A DNA stretch of 64,000 nucleotides from Chloroflexota bacterium (lineage in GTDB: Bacteria > Chloroflexota > Anaerolineae > Promineifilales > Promineifilaceae), in NCBI GenBank assembly GCA_013112725.1, contig JABFFZ010000007.1, forward strand, positions 1 through 64,000, given 5' to 3'. The notes below the pieces were generated by a model. That model saw nothing but the letters and a program-made list of their open reading frames with translations, was not told the DNA's origin and made no database searches. Below are positions 26,116-35,628 of the stretch, in pieces. Position numbers and translations under genes: made by a program. The first letter of the stretch is position 1. Each line of letters starts with the position of its first letter.

Positions 26116-27249
26116 ATGATGCAAGACTCGTTTGCCTTTATCATTCATCCCATTGACCCGAAACGTGATGTCAGTCGCAAATTTCCCACTCTCGGCAAGC
26201 TGCCCGCCTGGTTAATTGATTATCTGTCCCTGTTTTTCCCGCCTGTTTACATTTCAGAGATCAAGGGGATACGGTCTGTGTATGACGGCCGTACTGCCCA
26301 GGGGTGGTTTGTAGCCTGCCCGCTGACCCCCAGGCGCATGATGTCTTTACCCCCTGGCGTCGTCTACAAAAAGATTATCCAGACAGGTAAACTGGCCGAA
26401 AAATTGGGGGCGCGTATTTTAGGCTTAGGAGCATTCACCTCGGTTGTGGGGGACGGTGGTATAACCATTGCCAAACATTTGCAAATCCCCGTGACCACTG
26501 GCGACAGTTACACCATTGCCCAGGCCATTCATGCCATGCGGCACGCTGCCATCATCATGGACGTGCCCCTAAACAATTCAACGGTTGCCATAGTCGGTGC
26601 CACCGGGGCCATTGGCGCGGTCTGCGCCGAGATGTTAGCCTCAGAAGCCAAAAGCCTGCTGCTCATTGGCCGGCGCCTGGACAAATTAAACGAGGTCGCC
26701 AACCGCGCCCGCGCCGCCAATCAGGCGCAGGTAACGGTCACTGATGACATCAATCAACTCATTGACGCCCAGTTCATCATCACCGTAACCAGCGCCGTAG
26801 ACGCCATAATTGAGCCACAGCACTTAAGGCGGGGAGCAATCGTGTGTGATGTGGCCCGCCCGCGCGATGTTTCCCGGCAGGTGGCCGAACAGAGACCCGA
26901 TGTGCTGGTCATTGAAGGGGGCATGGTCAAAGTGCCCGGCACTGTAGATTTTGGTTTTAATTTTGGCTTTCCGCCCAAAATGGCTTACGCTTGTATGGCT
27001 GAAACCATGGCGTTGGCCCTTGAGCAACGGTATGAGTCATACACATTGGGTAAAGACATTTCATTGTCGCAAGTTACGACAATTGATAAAATCGCTACGC
27101 GACACGGATTTACTTTAGGTGGCTTTAGAAGCTTTGAACGAGCCGTCAGTGACGAAGAGATTGCTTACGTCAAGGCTTGTAAACAATCGGATGAATCATT
27201 ACCGATAAAGCCTCTACATATGCACCCGAATCAGTTGTTTATTCAGTAG
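26116..27249 (+). CDS. Acyl-ACP reductase (AAR)-like dehydrogenase
   Basis: Resembles the cyanobacterial long-chain acyl-ACP reductase that makes fatty aldehydes. Shared features include the N-terminal HPIDPKRDVSRK, GLGAFTSVVGDGG (near residue 108), a dinucleotide fold VAIVGATGAIGAVC (near 156), VIEGGMVKVPG, and the conserved Cys in YACMAETMALALE (near 292), which matches the acyl-accepting Cys context of AAR. The tail IATRHGFTLGGFRSFERAV is also AAR-like. The length of 377 aa is slightly above the cyanobacterial size. No aldehyde-deformylating oxygenase is in the window. Assignment to the family is strong; the reaction in this host is inferred. Confidence 0.75.
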   Translation: MMQDSFAFIIHPIDPKRDVSRKFPTLGKLPAWLIDYLSLFFPPVYISEIKGIRSVYDGRTAQGWFVACPLTPRRMMSLPPGVVYKKIIQTGKLAEKLGARILGLGAFTSVVGDGGITIAKHLQIPVTTGDSYTIAQAIHAMRHAAIIMDVPLNNSTVAIVGATGAIGAVCAEMLASEAKSLLLIGRRLDKLNEVANRARAANQAQVTVTDDINQLIDAQFIITVTSAVDAIIEPQHLRRGAIVCDVARPRDVSRQVAEQRPDVLVIEGGMVKVPGTVDFGFNFGFPPKMAYACMAETMALALEQRYESYTLGKDISLSQVTTIDKIATRHGFTLGGFRSFERAVSDEEIAYVKACKQSDESLPIKPLHMHPNQLFIQ

Positions 27250-27273
27250 TTTGTTTTGCCAAGGAAAAAGCTC

Positions 27274-28170
27274 ATGAGCAACGGCCGTATTCTAATAGTT
27301 GAAGACGACTTTGACATTTCTAACATGCTGCGCATCTTCTTTACCGGGCAGGGGTATAACGTGGAAGTGGCCGCGCGCGGCAATGACGCCCTGGACATTT
27401 GCCGCAAGAAGCTGCCCGACCTTATCGTTCTGGACATTATGCTGCCAGATATGGATGGGTATGCCGTTTGCAAAGAGCTGCGCACCACCACCCGCACCAG
27501 CCATATTCCCATCATTTTCTTGACCCAGCGCGATGAACGCAGTGATCGCATTGCCGGTTTAGAATTGGGCGCAGATGACTACATCACCAAACCGTTTGAC
27601 ATTGAAGAGCTAAAGCTGCGGGTGCGCACCGCCATCAACGTCCACAAACGGCTGAATATGACCGACCCCATTACTGGCCTGCCCAGCAGCCGTCTGATCG
27701 AAGAGCAATTGCGTGGGTTGATGAAGCTGGACGAGTGGGCCTATGTGCAAATTGGTATTGATTACATTGAACCCTTTAACGACGCCTATGGCTTTGTGGC
27801 GCGAGACGAGGTGATGCGTTTTACCGGCATGTTCCTGAACGAGATTGTGGATGAGTATGGCACGTTGGATGATTTTATTGGCCACGCCAGCAGTTACACG
27901 TTTGTGCTGATCACCATGTCTAACCGGGTACAGGAGATGGTAGACAAACTGCGGCAGCGTTTTAACGACGGCATCCTGGCACACTATAATTTTATGGATA
28001 GGGAGCAAGGGGGTATTATGACGTCAGACGGCCGTCTGGTGCCCATCATGCGCCTTTCGGCCGGTATTGTTTCCAGCAAAACACAGCGTTTTTCCGACAT
28101 TCGAGAAATTACCGAAACGGCCGCCGAACTGCGACGCCTGGACAAAGAAAAACAAGACAAAGGTAGCTAA
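27274..28170 (+). CDS. Response regulator with degenerate GGDEF-like output
   Basis: The receiver domain covers residues 1-120 (RILIVEDDFDISNMLRIFF, phospho-Asp in LIVLDIMLPDMDGY, FLTQRDE, conserved Lys in YITKPFD). The rest recalls a diguanylate cyclase (MTDPITGLPSSRLIEEQL, VQIGIDYIEPFNDAYGF), but the GGDEF loop position reads IGHASSYTF, so it should lack cyclase activity. I use the ATG at 27274, with AAGGA upstream. The nominal 27256 start adds six residues. It lies 24 bases after the reductase gene and just ahead of the histidine kinase. Confidence 0.88.
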   Translation: MSNGRILIVEDDFDISNMLRIFFTGQGYNVEVAARGNDALDICRKKLPDLIVLDIMLPDMDGYAVCKELRTTTRTSHIPIIFLTQRDERSDRIAGLELGADDYITKPFDIEELKLRVRTAINVHKRLNMTDPITGLPSSRLIEEQLRGLMKLDEWAYVQIGIDYIEPFNDAYGFVARDEVMRFTGMFLNEIVDEYGTLDDFIGHASSYTFVLITMSNRVQEMVDKLRQRFNDGILAHYNFMDREQGGIMTSDGRLVPIMRLSAGIVSSKTQRFSDIREITETAAELRRLDKEKQDKGS

Positions 28171-28252
28171 ACGATAAAGACAATTGACTGATAACCAAAG
28201 GCATTTGATTGATTAACAAGAGAAGTAACGGCTGAGGTTTAAGGTACGAATA

Positions 28253-31200
28253 ATGGAAAAGGAATTAACCTCGGCTATTACCTGGAATGTATTTGATGAC
28301 CTGAGTGATGGGATTCTTCTGGTTGACCCCGCCGGACATGTGGTCTATAGAAACCAGGCAGCATCATCTTTACTGGGTTTAAGTCATCAAGTTGATTTGT
28401 TGCATGAGGTCAACCAGGTCTTAGCCTCAGACGACAATTGGTCTGAACTGAAAAAGTGGCCTAGCGCCTCGCTGCTGCATACCAGCAACGGCCGTATCAT
28501 AGAAGCCCAATCACGCTGGCAAGATGGCCCAGACGGCCGTTTCCTACAAATCATTCTCCGCCCCACTCACGCAGAACCCCTCACCATTGAACCCCTGCTG
28601 GCGCTGACCCAAATTAACCAGGAAACCGATTTTGAGAAACAACTGCAAGCGTTGGCCGATGGTCTACACGCCACCGGCTGGCAGCGTGTCGTTATCACTT
28701 TGCGCGATGACGCCTTCCACCCAACGCATCTGATCACCACCGGCATTTCCCCGGCAGAAAAAACTGAGCTTGAAAAAAACCTGATCCCGCCTCAAGCCTG
28801 GCTCGCCTTGTTCCAAAACGCAGACATGCAGAAATATCGCCAGGGACAATGCTATTTTGTGCCCGCCGAAAGCCATTGGTCGCAAACATACCTTCAGGCC
28901 AGCGGCCAGCAAAATGCCGACAGCACCCTCTGGCAGGCGAAAGATGTGTTATGTGTGCCGCTCTATGGCCGTCAACAAAAGCTGATTGGGCTGGTGGGGC
29001 TAGACAATCCCAGCAACGGCCGTCGCCCGGATAAACGTACCCTGCAAACCATCGAACTATATGCCCAATTTGCGGCCTCGCTCATTGAAAACTCCCGCCT
29101 TGTGCAGGAAACGGTAGACCGCAGCCAGGAATTTGAACTCCTGCTCACTGCCAGCAATGACCTTTCCAGCAGTCTGGAAAAAGAGACCGTTCTCTCTGCT
29201 TTAGGCCGGCATATGCTCAACGCCATAGACGCCGATGGCTACACCATCTATGAATGGCAAACGGCCGCCGAAAAATTGGTGGTATTAAAAGATTATACCC
29301 GGCGGCATTCCCTGTCGCGGCAAACACCGGGTACGGCCGTGCCCGTTACCAACCTCGACCTGTTAGAAACTGTCCTCATTGACAAACAACCCCTGACTTT
29401 CGCTATCAGCAAAAGCCGCACACCGCCTTTAGCCGAACCCACCTGGCTGCAACCAGGGCAACCCTATACCTGTGCCCTTTTGCCGCTTATTTTGGATGAC
29501 GAAACATACGCCGTTATCCTTCTGGTCAAATATGGCCAAAAAGAAATTACCCATCGTGACCTGCGCCTGCTGGCTGCCCTGGCAAACCAGGCCAGCACTG
29601 CCCTGGAAACCGCCCTCTTGTTTGAAGACACCTACGAGCGCGAACGATTCTACGGCGCCATGGGCAATGTCAGCCTGGCGCTCAGCTACACCCTGGATCG
29701 CCACGCCGTGCTTTCGCTCATTTGCACCGAAAGTCTGCGCATTTTCAACATTCACGGCGCTTACATCTGGCAGCTAGACAACGACACCTTCACCAGCAGC
29801 GCCGCCAAAGGTCATGGTGAAGAGCTTTTTGTGAACCAGTTTATCCCCTTAGCCGATCCCACCACCTTTGTCGCTCATGTGGTACGCACCGGCCTCGGCG
29901 TCTTTCTTAACAACGCCCAGCAAAGCCAGATGGAAATCCGGTTGCCCCAACCGGAAAAAATCCAGGCGCTACTGGGCGTCCCTTTGGAAGCAGAAGGGAA
30001 CCTGATCGGCGTTTTACTACTGGCAGACACCGAAAATCCCCATCGTTTTACCGACCGGGATGTGACCCAGGTAACAACCTTTGGGGTGCAGGTAGCCAGC
30101 GCCCTGCAAAATGCCAAACTGTTTGAAGAATTACACCAGCTCAACGAAGAATTGGATATGCGCGTGGCCGCCCGTACACACGAACTGAACGAAGAGAGCA
30201 ATCGGGTTAAAGTGCTGCTGCGCATCAATACCGAGCTATCGGCCAGTCTGGATCAAGATCGCGTCTTGACCAAAGCGCTTGATCTGGTAAACGAAGTAGC
30301 CAGCGCCACCGATGGCGCAATTTTGCTGCTCAATCAGGAAACAAATGAGTTCGATTTTCGGGCTACGTTGAACAAGGAGAAACAACTGACACACCGTTCC
30401 ATCCCCAGCGGCCTGAAACGAGATGAAGGGTTGGCCGGGTGGATGCTGCAAAACCGCACGGCCGTGATCGTCTATGACACCAAACAAGACCCCCGCTGGC
30501 TAGAACTGCCCACCAGCAGTACCTATCGTTCCGTTCTGGGTGTGCCGCTCATCACCAATGAAGAAGTCATGGGCGTGCTACTGCTGTTCCATACCGACCC
30601 CAACGCCTTTACCACGCAGCAATTAGAATTGGTAGAAGCCGCTGCCATTCAGGTGGCGAACGCCATTAACAACGCCAGCCTGTATAATCTCATCTTTGAC
30701 CAGGCCGACCAGTTGGGCACCATCCTGCGCGGTGAAATCATCCAAAAAGCCAATCTACAAGCTATTTTGGAAAGCATTGCCGATGGTGTGATTGTGGCCA
30801 ACAACAAGAACGAAATAGAAATAGCTAATGCGTCGGCCAGTAAAATATTGGCCATTCCCCGCCAACAACTCATCGGCAAGCCGATCAATCAACTGTTGGG
30901 TGTATATGGGCAGTTTGGCGACACCTGGATGAGCACCATCAACGACTGGGCCAAAAACTCAGACCAGATTCCACAGGGAATTTACCTGGCAGACCAACTG
31001 GCCATCGAGGAAAAGTATGTCAGCATTCACCTCTCACCGGTGCTATCGGAAAGCAACTTTTTTGGCACGGTCTCCATTTTCCGGGACATTACCAAAGATG
31101 TAGAAGTTGACCGCCTCAAAAGCGAGTTTGTCTCTACCGTTTCCCACGAACTGCGCACGCCCATGACTTCCATCAAAGGATATGCTGACCTGATGTTGAT

Positions 31201-31822
31201 GGGTGCGGCGGGGCAGCTCACCGATTCTCAAATTCGTTACTTGAAGGTGATTAAGAGCAATGCCGACCGTTTGCACGATCTGGTAAACGATCTGCTCAAC
31301 ATCTCCCGCATAGAAACGGGCAAGACGACGCTGGATTTACGGCCGTTAGACATCCCCCAAATTATCGAGCAAACAGTGGGACATTTACACGGCCGTATTC
31401 AACACGAAGAAAAACCCATGGTCATCAAAACCGAAATCACCCCTGGGTTACCCCTTGTCAATGCCGACCACACGCGCGTCACGCAAATATTAACCAATCT
31501 GGTGGACAATGCCTTCAATTACACCCCGGCCAATGGGCAAATTACCATTCACGCCAGAGCCACCGAAGCCCACGTCTACATCAGCATCAGCGACAACGGC
31601 ATTGGCATATCCAAAGAAAACCGCGAAAAAATCTTTGACCGTTTCTTCCGCGCCGATGATGAAGCCGTGCAAAAAGTCTCCGGAACCGGCCTGGGGCTGG
31701 CTATCGTGCGCAGTCTTATCGAAATGCATGGCGGTTATCTGCAAGTGGAAAGCGAACTTGGTAAAGGCAGCACCTTTACCTTCAACCTGCCGGTAGTGAT
31801 AGAAGACAGTGACCCAACCTGA
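28253..31822 (+). CDS. Large soluble sensor histidine kinase (PAS-4xGAF-PAS-HisKA-HATPase)
   Basis: 1189 aa without membrane helices, hence a cytoplasmic sensor. N-terminal PAS (residues 10-110, ITWNVFDDLSDGILLVDPAGHVVYRN); four GAF-like units (about 120-280, 300-450, 465-620, 655-810), with a coiled coil between the third and fourth; a second PAS (840-950, ESIADGVIVANNKNEIEIAN); HisKA with the phospho-acceptor in VSTVSHELRTPMTSIKGY (His near 964); HATPase with NLVDNAFNYTP, SDNGIGIS and GTGLGLAIV. It is flanked by two receiver proteins, its likely partners. The GAF set points to a small-molecule or redox signal. Confidence 0.93.
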   Translation: MEKELTSAITWNVFDDLSDGILLVDPAGHVVYRNQAASSLLGLSHQVDLLHEVNQVLASDDNWSELKKWPSASLLHTSNGRIIEAQSRWQDGPDGRFLQIILRPTHAEPLTIEPLLALTQINQETDFEKQLQALADGLHATGWQRVVITLRDDAFHPTHLITTGISPAEKTELEKNLIPPQAWLALFQNADMQKYRQGQCYFVPAESHWSQTYLQASGQQNADSTLWQAKDVLCVPLYGRQQKLIGLVGLDNPSNGRRPDKRTLQTIELYAQFAASLIENSRLVQETVDRSQEFELLLTASNDLSSSLEKETVLSALGRHMLNAIDADGYTIYEWQTAAEKLVVLKDYTRRHSLSRQTPGTAVPVTNLDLLETVLIDKQPLTFAISKSRTPPLAEPTWLQPGQPYTCALLPLILDDETYAVILLVKYGQKEITHRDLRLLAALANQASTALETALLFEDTYERERFYGAMGNVSLALSYTLDRHAVLSLICTESLRIFNIHGAYIWQLDNDTFTSSAAKGHGEELFVNQFIPLADPTTFVAHVVRTGLGVFLNNAQQSQMEIRLPQPEKIQALLGVPLEAEGNLIGVLLLADTENPHRFTDRDVTQVTTFGVQVASALQNAKLFEELHQLNEELDMRVAARTHELNEESNRVKVLLRINTELSASLDQDRVLTKALDLVNEVASATDGAILLLNQETNEFDFRATLNKEKQLTHRSIPSGLKRDEGLAGWMLQNRTAVIVYDTKQDPRWLELPTSSTYRSVLGVPLITNEEVMGVLLLFHTDPNAFTTQQLELVEAAAIQVANAINNASLYNLIFDQADQLGTILRGEIIQKANLQAILESIADGVIVANNKNEIEIANASASKILAIPRQQLIGKPINQLLGVYGQFGDTWMSTINDWAKNSDQIPQGIYLADQLAIEEKYVSIHLSPVLSESNFFGTVSIFRDITKDVEVDRLKSEFVSTVSHELRTPMTSIKGYADLMLMGAAGQLTDSQIRYLKVIKSNADRLHDLVNDLLNISRIETGKTTLDLRPLDIPQIIEQTVGHLHGRIQHEEKPMVIKTEITPGLPLVNADHTRVTQILTNLVDNAFNYTPANGQITIHARATEAHVYISISDNGIGISKENREKIFDRFFRADDEAVQKVSGTGLGLAIVRSLIEMHGGYLQVESELGKGSTFTFNLPVVIEDSDPT

Positions 31823-31840
31823 CATTGAAGGGTTAAAGCA

Positions 31841-32209
31841 ATGACGAACATATTGATTGCAGAAGACGACAACGACATTCGGGAACTAATTATACTCACC
31901 CTGCGATTTCACGGCTTCACGGTAGACAGCGCCGAAGATGGGCTGGCAGCCGTGGAAAAAGCACAGAACAACCCCCACTACGATGTCATCCTCATGGATG
32001 TGCGCATGCCGCGCATGACCGGCTACCAGGCCTGCCGCGCCCTCAAAGAAAATGAACAAACGAAAAACATTCCCGTCATCTTCCTCTCCGCCAAAGGGCA
32101 AGAACAGGAAATTCAAACCGGCATAGAAGCCGGGGCATCGGACTATATCTTAAAACCCTTTGCCCCAGACGATTTAGTTAAAAAGATTCAAAGGGTACTT
32201 AACAAATAA
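31841..32209 (+). CDS. CheY-like single-domain response regulator
   Basis: 122 aa, a receiver only: LIAEDDNDIRELIILTLRFHG, phospho-Asp in VILMDVRMPRMTGYQ (near residue 52), Ser/Thr in VIFLSAKGQ, Lys in YILKPFAPDDLV. It starts 18 bases after the histidine kinase gene, so it is translationally close and probably its direct target. With no output domain it must act by binding a partner, perhaps the DUF4388 protein or a motility device. Confidence 0.93.
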   Translation: MTNILIAEDDNDIRELIILTLRFHGFTVDSAEDGLAAVEKAQNNPHYDVILMDVRMPRMTGYQACRALKENEQTKNIPVIFLSAKGQEQEIQTGIEAGASDYILKPFAPDDLVKKIQRVLNK

Positions 32210-32266
32210 GACGCCAGAGCTGGCAGGTTTTCAAAAATCTGTCAGGTCTCAACCCCTGAAGTAACT

Positions 32267-33055
32267 ATGAGTATTACCACCATCGGTAATCACTTAATTC
32301 ACTACGAAGTCCTGGGGCGCGGCCAGCCTCTCATCTTCATTCATGGCTGGCTTGGTTCCTGGCGATACTGGTGGCCTTCCATGCAGGCCATGTCTGCCCA
32401 GCATCGTTCCTTTGCCTTTGATTTGTGGGGCTTTGGTGACTCTAGCAAAGCGCCAGACATGTACAACCTGGACACCTACGTCACCATGATGGATCAATTC
32501 ATTGACCAGCTAGGCGTAGCCCGTCCGGTTTACATCATTGGCCACTCGTTGGGCGCGGCCGTCGGCTTGCGTTACACTCGCAAACACCCGGAAAATGTGG
32601 AAAAGCTGGTCGCCGTCTCGCTGCCTATCAACAACAGTTACATCAATAGCAAACTGTCTGGCAGCGATCCCGAAACAGCCATGAACCGACTGTTGGGCAA
32701 AGCCAACAGTTACCCCGAAGTAGATACGGAGATACGCAAGGTTGACCCGAATGCCTTTTCCCGGCTAGTCGCTGAAATGGCGAAGATTAATTTTGCCCAG
32801 GAATTGGCCGAATCACCACGGCCCTTGCTGCTCCTCTATGGCGACCAAGACCCCATCATCAGTCCCCCCTCCGGCGAACATGAGTACCTGACCGAATCAG
32901 GCAACAATCGCTTTTTTGTGAAATTTGAGTGCAACCATTACCCCATGCTGCATGAAAAGGTGAAGTTCAATCGCTTACTGTTAGATTTCATCCTGGCCGG
33001 TAATGACCTAACCGAACTGGCTCCCAAAGAATACTGGACACGGCGAACCCGCTAA
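32267..33055 (+). CDS. Alpha/beta hydrolase (second copy in cluster)
   Basis: 262 aa; LIHYEVLGRGQPLIFIHGWLGSW at the N-terminus, nucleophile Ser in IGHSLGAAVG, acid in LYGDQDPII, His in CNHYPML. The sequence closely follows the hydrolase at 23785, including LWGFGDSSK, so the cluster is bracketed by paralogues. It is the last gene of the same-strand series and starts 57 bases after the CheY-like gene. The physiological substrate is unknown. Confidence 0.88.
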   Translation: MSITTIGNHLIHYEVLGRGQPLIFIHGWLGSWRYWWPSMQAMSAQHRSFAFDLWGFGDSSKAPDMYNLDTYVTMMDQFIDQLGVARPVYIIGHSLGAAVGLRYTRKHPENVEKLVAVSLPINNSYINSKLSGSDPETAMNRLLGKANSYPEVDTEIRKVDPNAFSRLVAEMAKINFAQELAESPRPLLLLYGDQDPIISPPSGEHEYLTESGNNRFFVKFECNHYPMLHEKVKFNRLLLDFILAGNDLTELAPKEYWTRRTR

Positions 33056-33122
33056 TCATCTACCGCTGTACAATACATCCTCACCAACAACCAGCAGCAG
33101 CCCACCGAAAAGGATGGAAATT

Positions 33123-33152
33123 CCTAATTCATCCTTCATAATTCATAATTTT
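33123..33152. repeat. ATTCATAATTCATCC intergenic repeat, copy 2
   Basis: Near-identical to 12110-12141 and again placed directly before a strong ribosome binding site. Confidence 0.65.
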
Positions 33153-33166
33153 CACAGGAGGTTCCC

Positions 33167-35551
33167 ATGAGTGATTTCAAGTTTGAAGCATGGCCGACCG
33201 AGTTTCGCAGCATCAACCAATACTTTGGCGCCAATCCCCACAACTATGCCCAATTTGGTTTGCCCGGGCACGAAGGCATTGATGTAATGGCCCCCAGTGG
33301 CAGCAAGATATTTGCTGTGGCCCCAGGCACGGTCAGTTATGTGCATACCAACCCCAACAACCACAACTATGGCGTGCATGTACGCGTGGATCATGTGGAT
33401 GGCTGGCAGACGATTTATGCCCATTTGCAGCAGGCGTTGGTTACGCCGGGACAGCAGGTGAAGGCGGGTGATGTGTTGGGGCTGGCCGATAACACCGGTA
33501 ACAGTTTTGGCTCCCACCTGCATCTGACGTTGAAACGCAAGGATCAATCTTACCAAAACTGGCCTTACCACATCTTTGACCCCACGCCTTATCTGCTACC
33601 GCTCATGGGTTTTCAACGACCAGCCGGGCCGTATACCGATGGTTGGGCCCATGCAGGTAGCATTATCACGGTGGGAGACCTGGCACAGGTGGCCTCAGGA
33701 GGGATCAATTTACGGGAAACAGCGAGTATCAACGGCCGTATCATAGACCTGGTTCCCGGCGGTACCATCGTCATCGTCACTGGGCCAGTCCACGGCCAAT
33801 ATGTACCGGTGAAGGTGCCCACCGCTACCCTGCGCAACGTGCCCCAACCGCCGCCGCCTGCCCCTACCCCACCACCCGCTGCTGGCGATACTACCGTTGA
33901 TGGCTGGGGGTTTGCCCCTTACCTGACGCGCCAGGGGAACCAGGCTATTGTAGGCCAGTTTGGCATTAACCTGCGAAACGCCCCCCGCCGCGACGCAGGC
34001 AATATCGGCCTGGTCACGGGTGGCAGCACCCTCACCGTCACGGGCGGGCAGCAGGGTGAATACCTGCCGGTGCGGGTACGCCGTACCGACTTTACCGGCC
34101 CCATAGACGCGCCCGGCGGCAGCGCCCCACCCGCTACCCCTGCCCCCGTCACGCCACCGGCTGACACCATCCTGGGTTGGGCGTTTACGCAAAACCTGAC
34201 CACCAGCGGCAACCAGGTGCGGTCGGGGCAGTATGGCACAAATTTGCGGGCACGGCCGTCACGCGATGGCGCGCTCATTGGTCTCTTTACCGAAGGCAGC
34301 GTGGCCGCCCTGGCCGGCAAAGCGGTCGGCGAATTTACGCCCCTCTTCGTGCCCCGCCGCGCCCTGCAAAATCTGGTCGCTTCCCTGCCGCAAGCACAGC
34401 AGCCTGAACCGCTGGCCACTGGCGGCGCGGCCCCGCCGCCGCCCCAACCCATCGCCGACACCACCCCCGGTTACGCCTTCACCGCTGCCATCAACGTGGC
34501 CGGCGGCATGGCTACCGCCGGACCATATGGCTTGAACCTACGCGCCGAACCCCGCCGCGACGCCGCCAACGTGGGTTTTGTGCCCGGCGGTTCGGCCATG
34601 TTGGTCATTGGCCCGGCGCAAGGCGAGTACACACCGGTACGTGTGGATGACAAAGTGCTGCAAAAGCCATTCACCCCCCTCAAACCGGTCATTGACACCA
34701 CCGCCAAACCAGATGAAGTCAGCCCGGAACCAACACCATTGGGCAATACGGCCATTGGCTTACACGCATCGGCGGACCCGGACATTTCTAGCGCCGAAAT
34801 TGCCGAATTTCAGGCCTTGCGTCCCGGCATGATCAAGGTGTTGTCATTCCACAACCCAGACGCCGTGCGTAGATTGGCGCAAAATCACCCGGATGCCCGC
34901 TGGGTCGTGCGCGCCTTTCTCAGCTTTGGTGGCCGCAACATCAGCCCACACCAATTCCTCAACGATACCATTAGCGATGTGCGCCGTACCCTGAACATCA
35001 TCGGCCAGCGGGACGTGGTGGTGGAACTGCATAACGAGCCAAACCTGCGCGACGAGGGCATGGGCAGCACCTGGCGCAATGGGGCGGAGTTTAACACCTG
35101 GTATCAGGAAGTGCTGCGCCTTTACCGGCAGGCTATCCCTGGGATGCGCTTCATCTATCCAGGTCTGTCTCCTGGCGCTTCGGTGCAAAACATCAAAATG
35201 GATCACGTGGAGTTTATTGAAACCAGCCGCGACGCCGTAAAAGCGTCCGATGGCCTGGGCGTTCATATTTACTGGTCAAATGTTTACCCCATGGCCACAG
35301 CGCTGAATGTACTGGATGATTACATCGCCCGCTTCCGCTTTAAGCCCATCTGGGTAACGGAGGCCAGCAACAACAAAGCGGGTACGCCGGTAGCCACCAA
35401 AGCCGCCCAATATCTACAATTCTGGCAAGAGCTACAGAAACGGCCCACTGTGCAGGGCGTGACTTATTTTGTAGCCTCGGCCAGCAATCCCGAATTTGCC
35501 GAGGAGATATGGGTTGGCCGCAACATTGGCGCATTAGTAGGAAGGCGGTAA
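33167..35551 (+). CDS. M23 peptidase / four SH3-like repeats / glycosidase-like fusion
   Basis: 794 aa. Residues 1-150 are an M23 LytM-type endopeptidase with complete ligands (GHEGIDVMAP and HLHLTLKR). Four SH3-like units follow, each with G-NLR near its start (about 185, 265, 350, 450), separated by Pro/Ala-rich linkers. The last ~270 residues read as a TIM-barrel glycoside hydrolase: VVELHNEPNLRDE supplies the acid/base Glu and IWVTEASN the likely nucleophile Glu. A cell-wall remodelling role is natural, but no signal peptide is visible (MSDFKFEAWPTEF). Start set by ACAGGAGG just upstream. It may leave the cell by lysis or a non-Sec route. Confidence 0.85.
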   Translation: MSDFKFEAWPTEFRSINQYFGANPHNYAQFGLPGHEGIDVMAPSGSKIFAVAPGTVSYVHTNPNNHNYGVHVRVDHVDGWQTIYAHLQQALVTPGQQVKAGDVLGLADNTGNSFGSHLHLTLKRKDQSYQNWPYHIFDPTPYLLPLMGFQRPAGPYTDGWAHAGSIITVGDLAQVASGGINLRETASINGRIIDLVPGGTIVIVTGPVHGQYVPVKVPTATLRNVPQPPPPAPTPPPAAGDTTVDGWGFAPYLTRQGNQAIVGQFGINLRNAPRRDAGNIGLVTGGSTLTVTGGQQGEYLPVRVRRTDFTGPIDAPGGSAPPATPAPVTPPADTILGWAFTQNLTTSGNQVRSGQYGTNLRARPSRDGALIGLFTEGSVAALAGKAVGEFTPLFVPRRALQNLVASLPQAQQPEPLATGGAAPPPPQPIADTTPGYAFTAAINVAGGMATAGPYGLNLRAEPRRDAANVGFVPGGSAMLVIGPAQGEYTPVRVDDKVLQKPFTPLKPVIDTTAKPDEVSPEPTPLGNTAIGLHASADPDISSAEIAEFQALRPGMIKVLSFHNPDAVRRLAQNHPDARWVVRAFLSFGGRNISPHQFLNDTISDVRRTLNIIGQRDVVVELHNEPNLRDEGMGSTWRNGAEFNTWYQEVLRLYRQAIPGMRFIYPGLSPGASVQNIKMDHVEFIETSRDAVKASDGLGVHIYWSNVYPMATALNVLDDYIARFRFKPIWVTEASNNKAGTPVATKAAQYLQFWQELQKRPTVQGVTYFVASASNPEFAEEIWVGRNIGALVGRR

Positions 35552-35566
35552 GATCAATTTGTAATA

Positions 35567-35611
35567 GGCGATAAATCGCCTGCTCACGGCGATAAATCGC
35601 CTACTACGAAC
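35567..35611. repeat. Two GGCGATAAATCGCC palindromes
   Basis: The palindrome occurs at 35567-35580 and 35588-35601, the second followed by TACTACGAAC exactly as after mfd (2952-2975). It sits just upstream of the cyclophilin ribosome binding site. Confidence 0.7.
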
Positions 35612-35628
35612 CTTAGAAGGAGAATCTG

